Positions 32,197-41,090 of a stretch of 44,358 nt of DNA are shown one piece after another. Every line of letters begins with the position of its first letter. The stretch's first letter is position 1. The DNA lies in assembly GCF_003946405.1 (NCBI RefSeq), contig NZ_RHOG01000022.1:1-44358 (forward strand), read 5' to 3'. The translations under genes and the position numbers were made by a program. The notes below the pieces were generated by a model that did no database searches, had not been told where the DNA came from, and saw only the letters and a program-made list of their open reading frames with translations. Source of the DNA: Lacticaseibacillus yichunensis (GTDB taxonomy: Bacteria; Bacillota; Bacilli; Lactobacillales; Lactobacillaceae).

Positions 32197-32212
32197 TCCC
32201 AAGCTGCCCTGT

Positions 32213-32551
32213 TCACAGCGGAATTTTCCCAGTATCGATCAGTTGGCGCATCGTGGTCTGGACATGCATCAGGGTGCGATGCGCGTCGGCTTTGAACGAC
32301 GCGATCTGCGCCTGTTCCACAAGTTCGGCACCAGCGTAAATGACGGCGCCGTTGATATCCGTCACCTGAAAGCCCGTGGGTGTCCAGGCCGCGGTCAGAT
32401 AGCCGCCTTCGATCGCCTCGTCTAGTAGCTCCTGCATCCAGTTGCGAAGGCCCGCACCGATCACATCGTCTTCGCTGGGCTGTTCGCCGCGTGCCTGCGC
32501 CTTGTCGACCAAGGTCGCGACCGCCGCCATTGTTTCCGGAATCTCATGCAT
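32213..32551 (-). CDS. Small protein of unknown function
   Basis: A 112-residue soluble protein beginning MHEIPETMAAVATLVDKAQA, containing LLDEAIEGGYLTAAWTPTGF and ending in a helical segment (HRTLMHVQTTMRQLIDTGK). ATG 32551 has the ribosome site AAAGGAGAG at good spacing; an in-frame start six codons upstream is less likely. It is first in a two-gene unit with the small membrane protein. I cannot assign a family. Confidence 0.65.
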   Translation of the reverse strand: MHEIPETMAAVATLVDKAQARGEQPSEDDVIGAGLRNWMQELLDEAIEGGYLTAAWTPTGFQVTDINGAVIYAGAELVEQAQIASFKADAHRTLMHVQTTMRQLIDTGKIPL

Positions 32552-32731
32552 GTTTGTCTCTCCTTTCACTCACAGCGGCAGTGTAGCACAAACCCGCCGC
32601 GCCGTCTGCTTTGGCGCCTCAACGCTGGGATGACTTTGATTAAAAAATAGTGGCGCGCGTGGCTGATGGATGGCTGGATATAAGAAATACCGGAAATGTT
32701 TTTAGCGGAGAAAATTATAAAATAATTAGAG

Positions 32732-32765
32732 TTGAGTCCAAAAGTTGCCTGCACTCAGGTATAAT
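32732..32765 (+). promoter_or_regulatory. Promoter of the DUF2187-like gene
   Basis: A perfect TATAAT at 32760-32765. The -35 element is unclear: TCCAAA lies 17 bases upstream, and TTGAGT (32732-32737) is 22 bases away. The leader to ATG 32864 is about 90 bases, GC-rich and able to fold. Confidence 0.5.
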
Positions 32766-32863
32766 GGAGACAATGGTGCTCGCCACGATGGGGGGCCAAG
32801 CTGCGGAAGCCGACGTCGCGGACCGCGGCCGGACTGGGCGACGGACAATGAAGGGAGTCTGTG

Positions 32864-33127
32864 ATGGCAAGACCACAACAGCACTGGGAATTGTTCGAAG
32901 AAAATGAGGTCAACGCGCAGTTTCATGAAGGACAGGTGATGCGTTTTCGCTCTGCGTTGCTCGATGGCAAGCAGGCGCAAGGCGTGATCACGAAGCGTTA
33001 TAAAAATTCCTGCATGATTGATTTTTCCGCGTGCCCAAAGATCTCACAAGCCGCAAAAGAGGAATTGAATTCAAAGATTGTGATCAGTTATCAGGCGTTG
33101 GAGCCGCTGACTGGGACGGACGACTAA
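32864..33127 (+). CDS. DUF2187-like small protein
   Basis: An 87-residue protein beginning MARPQQHWELFEENEVN. The core, from GQVMRFRSALLDGKQAQGVI to KRYKNSCMIDFSACP and then KIVISYQALEPL, follows the DUF2187 pattern: a short beta-barrel (KOW/SH3-like) with K.Y.NS..VD. Such proteins are small and cytoplasmic, with no known activity. An AAGGGAG ribosome site supports ATG 32864 over GTG 32861. A terminator begins at its stop codon, so it is a single-gene unit. Confidence 0.65.
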   Translation: MARPQQHWELFEENEVNAQFHEGQVMRFRSALLDGKQAQGVITKRYKNSCMIDFSACPKISQAAKEELNSKIVISYQALEPLTGTDD

Positions 33128-33157
33128 AAAAGCTGGGCAGAGGCCCGGCTTTTTTGC
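33127..33157 (+). terminator. Terminator after the DUF2187-like gene
   Basis: Stem AAAAAAGCTGGGC with GCCCGGCTTTTTT and loop AGAG, one G-T pair. Confidence 0.92.
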
Positions 33158-33445
33158 GCGTGGGGTGGGGCGGTGACTGATTATTTTCGGAGTCGGGCCG
33201 CGGGCACTTCGAACAACTTAATACAAAATGGCGTAACCGCTAACAATTCGACCAATCGGGGGATGGGCCGCATGCGAGCAGGTTGACTGTCCGCATCGGA
33301 ACTTAGCGGGCGGTGCGCGGGAAAACTGTTATCTGGCGCGCACATCGCCTAATTGCCCCTTGCGCCGGCTGCATTCTAGTGCCACAATGAATCAGAACAA
33401 AATAACGGCCGACAGAGAGCGGCCATTTTGGAGGCAAAATTGAAT
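33158..33445. other. Noncoding stretch upstream of the MFS gene with a leader hairpin
   Basis: About 290 bases without a convincing gene. The last part contains the hairpin GGCCG (33407-33411) and CGGCC (33420-33424), followed by ATTTT and then the GGAGG ribosome site. The T run is short, so it is more likely a leader structure than a full terminator. No promoter stood out. Confidence 0.4.
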
Positions 33446-34687
33446 ATGAATCAAGCAGAAGTGCACACTGTTGACGGCGCCACTCACGAGCAGAAACTCG
33501 TGATCGCGTCCACCGCGTCAGGGTTTTCGCTGGAGAATATGGACATCATGTTTCTCTCGTTTTCCCTGACCCCAATCATCGCCGAACTCCACATCTCAAG
33601 TGGGGCGGCTGGTTTGATTGGCTCGATCACCAACATCGGGATGTTAGTCGGCGGGGCACTTTTTGGTTTGCTCGGGGATAAATACGGGCGGGTCAAAACG
33701 TTCTCGCACACCATCTTGATCTTTGCGATCGCCACCGCGGCCATGGCGTTTGCCAACAACCTATGGGCGATCTACTTCCTGCGTTTTCTGGCCGGCATCG
33801 GGGCTGGCGGGGAGTATGGCGTGGGTATCGCGCTGATCGCGGAAAGCTTTGACAAGCACCAGATCGGGCGGATGACCTCTGTTGCGGCGATCGGCGGCCA
33901 GATTGGGGCAATCATCGCTGCGTTAGCCGCGTCCTTCATCATTCCGCGGTGGGGCTGGCACGCACTGTTTTTGCTGGGGGTCTTCCCAGTGATCTTGACC
34001 TTCTTTGTTCGCCGTCACCTCAAGGAATCCGATGATTTTCTGGCGGCGCGGGCCGAGGCAAAAGTCAAACATGAAAAAGTCAGTTTCGCCGCACTGTTTG
34101 CCACGCCGCATCTGGCTACTCAGACGCTGGGTCTGATGGTGATGACCATTGTCCAGATTGCCGGCTACTTCGGCCTGATGAACTGGCTGCCTGTGATCGT
34201 TCAAAAGCAGCAGGGCCTGTCTGTTTCCGGGTCTGCGCTGTGGATGATCGCCACGATCGTTGGGATGTGCCTTGGCATGGTGGTCTTCGGCAACATTTTG
34301 GATAAGATCGGCCCACGTTGGGCGTTTGGCCTGTTTCTTTTGGCCAGTGCCATGATCGTGTTTGCCATCACGCTGGCGCGCTCTGCCACGGTTCTGGTCT
34401 TCATCGGCGCCATCGTCGGCTTTTGCTCCAACGGGATGTTTGGCGGCTATGGCGCGGTCATCAGCCAGCTCTATCCTGCGCGGATCCGCAGCACGGCCAA
34501 CAATGTTATCATGAACGTCGGGCGGGCAATCGGCGGGTTCTCCTCGGTGGTCATTGGCCTTCTGATGGACCGCTACAACTTGATGGTCACCATGGGCTTC
34601 CTGTCCGCACTGTACCTGATCAGCTTCATCGTGATGCTCTCCTTGCCGGGGCTGCGCACCTTGAGCAAGCAGGCAAAAGCGGCGTAA
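33446..34687 (+). CDS. Major facilitator superfamily transporter
   Basis: A 413-residue protein with 12 membrane segments. MFS motif A between helices 2 and 3 is present as GLLGDKYGRVKTF, and a second copy in the middle reads GNILDKIGPRWAFG. YGVGIALIAESFDKHQIGRM and LYPARIRSTANNVIMNVGR place it near the aromatic-acid/sugar-acid proton symporter branch. The substrate cannot be read from sequence. GGAGG lies 11 bases before ATG 33446; TTG 33440 is an alternative start. No regulator is adjacent. Confidence 0.85.
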   Translation: MNQAEVHTVDGATHEQKLVIASTASGFSLENMDIMFLSFSLTPIIAELHISSGAAGLIGSITNIGMLVGGALFGLLGDKYGRVKTFSHTILIFAIATAAMAFANNLWAIYFLRFLAGIGAGGEYGVGIALIAESFDKHQIGRMTSVAAIGGQIGAIIAALAASFIIPRWGWHALFLLGVFPVILTFFVRRHLKESDDFLAARAEAKVKHEKVSFAALFATPHLATQTLGLMVMTIVQIAGYFGLMNWLPVIVQKQQGLSVSGSALWMIATIVGMCLGMVVFGNILDKIGPRWAFGLFLLASAMIVFAITLARSATVLVFIGAIVGFCSNGMFGGYGAVISQLYPARIRSTANNVIMNVGRAIGGFSSVVIGLLMDRYNLMVTMGFLSALYLISFIVMLSLPGLRTLSKQAKAA

Positions 34688-34718
34688 GCGACGATCCAGT
34701 GTGATCGAAATTGGAAAT

Positions 34719-34769
34719 AAAACGGCGATGCTGTTCCGAAATATCGGACAGGCATCGCCGTTTTTTATT
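34719..34769. terminator. Bidirectional terminator after the MFS gene
   Basis: Arms AAAACGGCGATGC (34719-34731) and GCATCGCCGTTTT (34752-34764) around an inner CCGA/TCGG hairpin. The right flank overlaps the stop of the minus-strand gene at 34765. Confidence 0.88.
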
Positions 34770-34971
34770 CCTGACTGTCGCGTTTGGCTTCCAGTTGCGA
34801 GATCTGATCGTTCAATGCCGCGAGCTTGTCTTTGATCTCCTGCAGCGACAGGCCGCGGCCGGAGTAGCCCTTCGCCATGGCGCTGGGGTAATCATAATCT
34901 TCCAGTTGTTGGCGCTCATCGTTGAGCTTGCCGAGTTTTGTGATCAAGGCATCGTATTCGTCATCTGTCAT
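34765..34971 (-). CDS. Small coiled-coil protein
   Basis: A 68-residue, highly charged protein beginning MTDDEYDALITKLGKLNDER and ending in a helical LAALNDQISQLEAKRDSQE. It reads as two helices with heptad character separated by a short Gly/Ser-rich stretch (AKGYSGRGLS). An AAGAAGG ribosome site precedes the ATG. It overlaps the shared terminator at its 3' end. Function unknown. Confidence 0.65.
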   Translation of the reverse strand: MTDDEYDALITKLGKLNDERQQLEDYDYPSAMAKGYSGRGLSLQEIKDKLAALNDQISQLEAKRDSQE

Positions 34972-35040
34972 TGGGACACCTTCTTTGTTGTGATGACAAC
35001 AGTATACGCGGCGGTCGGATTAAAGCAAGGGTGGGTGTCC

Positions 35041-35493
35041 TCAGCTCCGCAACACAGGCACTTTGTATTTATCAAACCAGCTCTGCTTGAGCGTGCGCTC
35101 GGCCGCAAAAACGATGCGTCGGCTCGGATCACTGGTGACATGCCAATTTTGCCCGGCATAATAGCTGCGCACCGCCGTCGCATCGGCGCTACTCTTGGCG
35201 ATCAAGATCATAAACTTGATGCCCGTATCATTGGTGAATGTCGCGGCGCTGGTCAGGTCGCCGCCGACCTGACTGGCGAGCTTTGCCAACGCGTTTTCAT
35301 CGAGCGCCTGCTGGTTGCTGATCGGCAGGCCAAGGTCTTTGATCGCGGCCATCATGCTGGCGGGTGTGGCGGTCTGCGTCGAGGTTGTGCTACTGGTGCT
35401 GGTGGTCGTCGTAGTCTGCGGTTGGCTGCAGGCGGTCAGCAGCAGTAACGGGATGAAGGCCAACGCAAGGGCCTTCTTGAATGTTTTTTTCAT
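35041..35493 (-). CDS. Lipoprotein of unknown function
   Basis: A 150-residue protein with a lipoprotein signal peptide: MKKTFKKALALAFIPLLLL then the lipobox LTAC, so it is probably anchored through Cys22 after cleavage. A Thr/Ser-rich linker (about residues 25-45) is followed by a compact domain of about 100 residues (MMAAIKDLGLPISNQQAL, FMILIAKSSADATAVRSYYA). An AGGAC ribosome site is present. The extracellular domain is not one I can name. Confidence 0.8.
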   Translation of the reverse strand: MKKTFKKALALAFIPLLLLTACSQPQTTTTTSTSSTTSTQTATPASMMAAIKDLGLPISNQQALDENALAKLASQVGGDLTSAATFTNDTGIKFMILIAKSSADATAVRSYYAGQNWHVTSDPSRRIVFAAERTLKQSWFDKYKVPVLRS

Positions 35494-35574
35494 AAGTCCT
35501 CCAAATTACTGATTTTCATGAGTATATAAAAAATATGCCCTGTCTGCATCAGTCGAAAGATGGACGCGAGCTGA

Positions 35575-35997
35575 TCAATGGCGGTCGACCTCGTTTCCAG
35601 AGACGTCCTTCGGCAATCCCAATGCGGCGTCCTCTGCCGGGGTCGGGATGTGCTGGCCACCTGCCGAGAGCCGCTGCTGTTCGTGGGCGATTTTAGCGGT
35701 CAAAAAGGCGAGCGTCTCCTGCATCTCGGCGAGCTGGTCGACTACTTGTGCGCGTGTCTTGGTCAAAAGCGCGATCATCTCGGTTGTTTCCATGCCAGCG
35801 AAAATTGTTTGAATCTGCTCGACGGACAGACCCGCGCGACGATACAACACGATGCGGTCCAGCGCTGCAAGGTCTTCCTGGGTGTAATCTCTGTCGCCGC
35901 GGCTGTCACGCCCCGGATGGAGCAGGCCTTTTCGCTCATAAAAGCGCAGTGAATAGGTGGTGAGGCCGTATTTTGCAGCCATTTCTTGAATTCGCAT
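35575..35997 (-). CDS. MerR family transcriptional regulator
   Basis: A 140-residue regulator. The N-terminal winged helix (MRIQEMAAKYGLTTYSLRFY, then ERKGLLHP and DYTQEDLAALDRIVLYR) is typical of MerR proteins, followed by a coiled-coil dimerisation helix (AQVVDQLAEMQETLAFL). No metal-binding cysteines are present in the C-terminus, so a drug or stress ligand is more likely than a metal. It is divergent from the DHA2 transporter, with a MerR-type promoter in between (see 36017-36047), and presumably controls that gene. An AAGGAG ribosome site precedes the ATG. Confidence 0.9.
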   Translation of the reverse strand: MRIQEMAAKYGLTTYSLRFYERKGLLHPGRDSRGDRDYTQEDLAALDRIVLYRRAGLSVEQIQTIFAGMETTEMIALLTKTRAQVVDQLAEMQETLAFLTAKIAHEQQRLSAGGQHIPTPAEDAALGLPKDVSGNEVDRH

Positions 35998-36016
35998 TTT
36001 TTCTCCTTCTCATCGC

Positions 36017-36047
36017 TTGACTTACACCTAGTGTAACCGCGTAAGGT
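36017..36047 (+). promoter_or_regulatory. MerR-type promoter and operator of the DHA2 transporter gene
   Basis: -35 TTGACT (36017-36022) and -10-like TAAGGT (36042-36047) are separated by 19 bases, the overlong spacing typical of MerR-activated promoters. The spacer contains the palindrome TTACAC-CTA-GTGTAA (36022-36036), the expected site for the divergent regulator. Confidence 0.82.
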
Positions 36048-36075
36048 TGTGCTTGCAACTATGAGGAGGGACAGC

Positions 36076-37545
36076 ATGGACACAAAAAAACAAAATATCG
36101 CGATGCACGCATTTGCGCTATCGAATGTGATGGTCGGCTTGGAATCGACCATCGTGGCAACCGTCATTCCGGCAATCGTTGATGACCTCAGTGGGATTCG
36201 GCTGATGAGCTGGGTGCTGACGGCCTATTTTCTGATGATGGCGGTCACAGCCCCGCTTTGGACCAAACTCGCGGAACGGTTTGGCACCAAGCCACTGATC
36301 TTGATCGGGACAGGAATTTTTGTGCTTGCCTCATTGACTGAGGGCCTCGCCGTCAACATGTACATGCTGATCGGCGCGCGCCTGGCGATGGGCATCGGCG
36401 CTGGCGCGATGGTGCAACTGCCATATGTGATCTACAGCACGCAACTGCCCACCGCGCAACGCGTGAAGCAGGTCGGCAATGCCAATGCGGCGTATTCGAT
36501 CGCATCTGCAGTCGGGCCGTTGATCGGTGGCTGGATCGCGGATAGTTTGGGCTGGCGCTGGGTCTTTTTTATAAATATTCCGATCGGCTTGTTCATGATG
36601 TGGCTGATCAGTCGCAACTACCAGGAGTCGTTCACGCCAAACCGCCAGGCAATCGATTATCGTGGGGCATCGACCTTAGCCACGACGATCATTGCACTGA
36701 TGCTGATGATTCAGGCACTCGGCGCACAGACGCCGAATCTGGGACTGGTCGGTGCGACGGCCGTGATCACGGTGGTCGTTGGCGTGTTCTTCTTTTGGAC
36801 CGAGCATCGCGCCGTTGATCCAATCATTCCGTTGGGGCTGTTTCGCAATTGGTCCTACATGGCAAAAAACGTGCTGATGTTTTGCCAATACGGGGTCTTA
36901 AGTTTCGTCAACAGCTACATTCCAATGTGGGGCCAGGGGGTCTACGGACTGACGGCCCTGGCAGGTGGGTTTTTACTGGTGCCATCATCCGTCATGCTGG
37001 CCGTCGGGACCCGGCTTAACGCCCCGCTGCTGGCACGCCGCTCGGAAAAATCGGTGGTACGGCGCTGGAGCTTGGTGATGTTCGCGGCGGTGCTGATTTT
37101 GGCTTTTATCTGGCAAACTAGCAGCGTGGGGTTCTTAGTCGTGGCGGGGGCCTTGTTTGGCCTCGGCGCGGGGGTCGTGACGAGCACCGCCCAAGTCGCG
37201 GTCCAGGACGCGGTGCCAAAGCGTCAAGTGGGTTCGGCCACCGCGCTGAACGCCTTGATCCGGACGATTGGCTCCACCCTGGTGCTGTCGATGCTGTCGC
37301 TGAGTCTCAACACCACCTTCCGCCACGCGATCGCGGCGCATTCTGGCAAAATCAAGATCAATCAGCTCAACGCGATCAGTAGCGCTGCCTCCGCTGCCAA
37401 ATTGCCGAGCCATCTGGTGCCGCTGCTCAGGACGATTCTTTTCCAAGGCTTTCATTGGCTGGCGATCTGGGCCTGCCTAATTATGGCGGTAAGCCTGCTG
37501 GTCAGTTTGCTGGATCCGTGGCGCAAGGGGGGCCTGCGCGACTAA
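36076..37545 (+). CDS. DHA2 family multidrug efflux MFS transporter
   Basis: A 489-residue protein with 14 predicted membrane segments, the size and topology of the EmrB/QacA (DHA2) branch. Motif C is clear in SAVGPLIGGWIADSLGWRWV followed by FFINIPIG, and the start has VGLESTIVATVIPAIVDDL (the D1-type motif of the family). It probably exports drugs in exchange for protons. ATG 36076 is chosen because GAGGAGGG lies just upstream. Control by the adjacent MerR protein is inferred from the operator. Confidence 0.9.
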   Translation: MDTKKQNIAMHAFALSNVMVGLESTIVATVIPAIVDDLSGIRLMSWVLTAYFLMMAVTAPLWTKLAERFGTKPLILIGTGIFVLASLTEGLAVNMYMLIGARLAMGIGAGAMVQLPYVIYSTQLPTAQRVKQVGNANAAYSIASAVGPLIGGWIADSLGWRWVFFINIPIGLFMMWLISRNYQESFTPNRQAIDYRGASTLATTIIALMLMIQALGAQTPNLGLVGATAVITVVVGVFFFWTEHRAVDPIIPLGLFRNWSYMAKNVLMFCQYGVLSFVNSYIPMWGQGVYGLTALAGGFLLVPSSVMLAVGTRLNAPLLARRSEKSVVRRWSLVMFAAVLILAFIWQTSSVGFLVVAGALFGLGAGVVTSTAQVAVQDAVPKRQVGSATALNALIRTIGSTLVLSMLSLSLNTTFRHAIAAHSGKIKINQLNAISSAASAAKLPSHLVPLLRTILFQGFHWLAIWACLIMAVSLLVSLLDPWRKGGLRD

Positions 37546-37772
37546 TTGGCTGGCGGAAAACTGCATGGCTGTCCAATGGGCCACGGCGATGCCGCTTTGG
37601 TGCAATTGCTGGCGACTAGGATCTGGCACGCAGACGCCGACCAATTTTCCCCGCCACGACTGGTTGCCGTGACGCGATGTCTTCATCCGCGATCCTCATC
37701 GTGGACGATTTTGCGATCTTATGTTAAACATAGTGAGGGACAATCGCCCAGAAAAAAATAAGGGATGATCGC

Positions 37773-39947
37773 ATGATCGAAGCACAGACACTACAGCTCG
37801 TGAAAAATGAACTCACGGGCATCACCAGCCGCCAGATCAGCGCGGTGCTTGAACTGATGCAAGAGGGCAACACGGTGCCATTTATTGCTCGGTATCGAAA
37901 GGAACGCACTGGCAGTCTTGACGAAGTCCAGATTCAGGCCATCGAGGCAGCCTTTCAGCGCGCGACAGCCTTGCAGGACCGCAAAGCCGCGGTACTCAAA
38001 AGTATCCAGGAGCAGGGCAAGCTCACGCCCAAGTTGACACAGCAGGTCAATGCCGCCACCAAAATGCAGGATGTGGAAGATCTCTACCTGCCATACAAAC
38101 CAAAACGCCAGACCAAAGCCATGGTCGCGCGGTCGCAGGGACTCGCGCCATTTGCGGATTGGATCAGCCGTTTTCCCACCGAGGACCTCCGCCAGCAAGC
38201 AAGGCGCTATGTGAATCCGGCCAAGAAGGTCAAGAGTGTCACAGAGGTCTTGGCTGGCGCACATGAGATCCTGGCGGAAAATTATGCGGATCAGTCCGCG
38301 CTACGCAACTGGGTCCGCACTTACACCACCAAAAACGGGAAGATCGAGGTCGCACTCAAGCCCAAGGCCAAGGCGCTTGATGAAAAAAGGGTCTACCAAC
38401 AATTTTATGACTTCAGTGCGCGGGTCAACGAGATGTCTCCGACCCGCACGCTGGCGATCAATCGGGGCGAAAAAGAAAAAATTTTGACGGTCAAGGTGAC
38501 AGTCGCCACCGGCCCTATTTTGCAACACTTGCATGAGCGACTGATTGGCCGCCACCAGCGCAGTCAGGCGACGCAGTTTGTCACAGACGCCTATGAGGAC
38601 AGCTACAAGCGGTTCATCGGTCCAGCCATCGAGCGCGATCTGCGCAATGAGTTGACGGAGACTGCCGACACCAAATCGATCGAAGTATTTGGAAAAAATC
38701 TGTACAATCTGTTGATGCAGGCACCGCTTAAAGGTCGCGTGGTGCTGGGTTTTGATCCGGCGTATCGGACCGGGTGCAAACTCGCCGTCATCGACGAAAA
38801 CGGGAAATTTCTCACCAAGGCCGTGATCTATCCATTTCCGCCTGCGCCTGCTGCCAAGCGCGCTGTGGCCCCAGCGGAGCTCACCGTCCTGCTGGAGAAG
38901 TACCATGTCACCATGATTGCAATCGGCAACGGCACCGCGAGTCGCGAATCCGAGCAGTTTGTGGCCGACACCTTGAAAAAAATTCATCGCGAGATCTTCT
39001 ACGTGATCGTCAACGAAGCGGGGGCATCCGTGTATTCCGCCAGCCAGCTGGCCCGCGACGAATTTCCTGAGCTGCAAGTTGAACAGCGCAGTGCGATCAG
39101 CATCGGCCGCCGCTTACAGGATCCGTTAGCCGAGCTTGTCAAGATCGATCCCGAATCGATCGGGGTCGGCCAATATCAACACGACCTGCCAGCAAAGGCT
39201 CTGGCCAGCGAGGTTGATGCCGTGGTCGAACGGGCCGTCAATCAGGTCGGCGTGGATCTCAATACCGCCAGTGTGCCGCTGTTGACGCGCATTTCCGGGC
39301 TGACCAAGACGACTGCGACGAATATCGTGGCCTACCGCAACGAACACGGTCGCTATACCACCCGGATGGATCTCAAAAACGTACCGCGACTTGGCCCCAA
39401 AGCCTTTGAGCAGTCGGTCGGGTTCCTGCGTATCATTGGCGGCGTTGAGCCGCTGGATAATACGGACATTCATCCAGAAAGCTATGGGGCAGCGAAGCGC
39501 TTGCTGCACGCCGCAAATCTGTCCACGGCTGATCTCGGCGATGCCGCAAAAACGGCGACGCTGACGAAGGTCGATCCGGTGCCACTTTTGGCCACGGTCG
39601 GCGCTGCGACCTTGGTGGATATTGTGGCTAGTCTCCAACATCCAGGCCGCGATCTGCGCGATCAGATGCCGGCCCCACTTTTGCGCAAGGATGTGCTGAC
39701 AATGGAGGACCTCCAGCCAGGCATGCAGTTGCAGGGCACGGTGCGGAACGTGGTTGATTTCGGCGCATTTGTCGATATCGGCGTCAAACACGACGGCTTG
39801 GTCCACATCTCGCGGCTGGCGAAAAAACATGTCCGTGATGCCAGCAGTGTCGTTGCAGTCGGCGATATTGTGACTGTTTGGATCGCCGAGGTCGATATGG
39901 TGCGTGAACGAATCGAGCTGACCATGATCGATCCGGATGAGGACTGA
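37773..39947 (+). CDS. tex: Tex family S1 RNA-binding protein
   Basis: A 724-residue Tex protein of normal length. The N-terminal helical region includes NTVPFIARYRKERTGSLDE and MQDVEDLYLPYKPKRQTKA. An YqgF/RNase H-like domain begins near VLGFDPAYRTGCKLAVID (about residue 324). Helix-hairpin-helix segments follow (LTRISGLTKTTATNIVAYR, VPRLGPKAFEQSVGFLRI), and the C-terminus is an S1 domain (GTVRNVVDFGAFVDIGVKHD). Tex binds nucleic acid and is linked to transcription-complex turnover. An AAGGGATGA ribosome site precedes the ATG. A strong terminator follows. Confidence 0.96.
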   Translation: MIEAQTLQLVKNELTGITSRQISAVLELMQEGNTVPFIARYRKERTGSLDEVQIQAIEAAFQRATALQDRKAAVLKSIQEQGKLTPKLTQQVNAATKMQDVEDLYLPYKPKRQTKAMVARSQGLAPFADWISRFPTEDLRQQARRYVNPAKKVKSVTEVLAGAHEILAENYADQSALRNWVRTYTTKNGKIEVALKPKAKALDEKRVYQQFYDFSARVNEMSPTRTLAINRGEKEKILTVKVTVATGPILQHLHERLIGRHQRSQATQFVTDAYEDSYKRFIGPAIERDLRNELTETADTKSIEVFGKNLYNLLMQAPLKGRVVLGFDPAYRTGCKLAVIDENGKFLTKAVIYPFPPAPAAKRAVAPAELTVLLEKYHVTMIAIGNGTASRESEQFVADTLKKIHREIFYVIVNEAGASVYSASQLARDEFPELQVEQRSAISIGRRLQDPLAELVKIDPESIGVGQYQHDLPAKALASEVDAVVERAVNQVGVDLNTASVPLLTRISGLTKTTATNIVAYRNEHGRYTTRMDLKNVPRLGPKAFEQSVGFLRIIGGVEPLDNTDIHPESYGAAKRLLHAANLSTADLGDAAKTATLTKVDPVPLLATVGAATLVDIVASLQHPGRDLRDQMPAPLLRKDVLTMEDLQPGMQLQGTVRNVVDFGAFVDIGVKHDGLVHISRLAKKHVRDASSVVAVGDIVTVWIAEVDMVRERIELTMIDPDED

Positions 39948-39999
39948 TCTCGAACTAGTTACCTTCGTGTGACAGGCAACCTCTCACTTTTTTCAATCA

Positions 40000-40051
40000 A
40001 AAATGGCGACATTCCGTTCGGCACAACTGCCGATCTGGATGTCGCCATTTT
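40000..40051. terminator. Bidirectional terminator between tex and the hydrolase gene
   Basis: Arms AAAATGGCGACAT (40000-40012) and ATGTCGCCATTTT (40039-40051) around a smaller inner hairpin. Confidence 0.9.
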
Positions 40052-40080
40052 CGTGTTGAGGGGCGTGAGGCGGGGTGGCC

Positions 40081-41022
40081 TTACAGGTTACGCTGCAGGA
40101 AGTCACTGATCGCGTCATGCAGATCGGCCAAGGCGGTGGCTTCGATTGGATAGTGGGAGCCATTGCGCAAGGTGGTGCGCGTGACTTGGACCTTGGTCAG
40201 CCGATCGAGGAACGGGTCGCTGAGACGCTGCGGGGTCCACCGGTCCGCATCGGGCTGAGTAAGCAAAACAGGGCAGACGGTGACATCTTCCGGTTCAATA
40301 TCTGGGGCATAGGTCATATACGTGTTCATGAAGCGCATCGAGACCCGGTTGCCGCCGGACGTGCGATCCTTGAGCAAGATCTTCAGGCAATCAGGATCAT
40401 TGACCAAGGCGGACATTTTCGATGGGATGCTCATTTTCATCTTGAAGCCGGATAAGCCGATGCTGGTCGCTATTTTCGTCAACGGAATGCCAAACGTGCC
40501 CCAGAACCAGTTGTTGGTCGTGGTCATTTGGACGTCTTTGCTGCGCTGGTCCAAAAAGGTCATGCCGATAATGCCACGGACTTTTTTATTCCGCGCCGCG
40601 ACATGGTAGGTCTCCATGCCCCCGGCGGACAGGCCATACAGGAAAATCGGCCGATCATCTTTTGCGAGCTCGCTGTCGATCAGGTCGGAGCCGCACTGAA
40701 CCCAGTCGTCATAGCTGATGATTGTGTGCGGTGCGACATCGGTGACGCCATAAGTCGGCATGTCCACAGTGATCGTTTCGTAGCCGTCCTGTGCAAGCGG
40801 GCCGCCGATGATCATCGAGATCTGCCGGCCGTTGGTGCCAACGCCATGAAATAGAATGATCTTCGCCTTTGCGTTCGGGTTGCGGAAAGTGTCCAGGTGC
40901 ACGCTATTGCCGCGCCAGTTCCATTGCTCTTCGACAGGGTGGTATGTCTCAGTATAGTGATAAGCCGCCGGTAAAAAGTCTTGCACATCGCGCCACGCTT
41001 GTTGGTTTTCATAAGTTGTCAT
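40081..41022 (-). CDS. Alpha/beta hydrolase
   Basis: A 313-residue hydrolase. The oxyanion region reads ILFHGVGTNGR, the nucleophile elbow is YGLSAGGME (Ser near residue 137), the acid is probably in LLTQPDADRWTP and the histidine in LRNGSHYPIE. The set fits the serine-hydrolase triad of esterases and lipases in this fold. No signal peptide is present. ATG 41022 is preferred because GGAGG then has an 8-base spacing; an in-frame ATG lies two codons upstream. The substrate is unknown. The Crp/Fnr-like gene follows upstream on the same strand. Confidence 0.85.
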   Translation of the reverse strand: MTTYENQQAWRDVQDFLPAAYHYTETYHPVEEQWNWRGNSVHLDTFRNPNAKAKIILFHGVGTNGRQISMIIGGPLAQDGYETITVDMPTYGVTDVAPHTIISYDDWVQCGSDLIDSELAKDDRPIFLYGLSAGGMETYHVAARNKKVRGIIGMTFLDQRSKDVQMTTTNNWFWGTFGIPLTKIATSIGLSGFKMKMSIPSKMSALVNDPDCLKILLKDRTSGGNRVSMRFMNTYMTYAPDIEPEDVTVCPVLLTQPDADRWTPQRLSDPFLDRLTKVQVTRTTLRNGSHYPIEATALADLHDAISDFLQRNL

Positions 41023-41090
41023 TGTCATGACCTCCATCTATTTGATGAACTTAGAATACCAAGGGGTGGGGCGCGGCGCGTTGATCTATG

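Noticed and set aside
32650-32907. 85-codon open frame upstream of the DUF2187-like gene
   Set aside because: It crosses the TATAAT promoter and leader of that gene and has no ribosome site.
34711-35448. 245-codon open frame on the plus strand
   Set aside because: It spans two minus-strand genes and the bidirectional terminator. The lipoprotein and coiled-coil genes on the opposite strand have ribosome sites and protein-like sequence.
37546-37761. Possible small gene between the DHA2 and tex genes
   Set aside because: Overlapping frames exist on both strands but none has a ribosome site or protein-like composition. The region also holds the tex promoter and leader.
38301-39830. Long open frames antisense to tex
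   Set aside because: They mirror the tex codon pattern, lack ribosome sites and give no recognisable protein.
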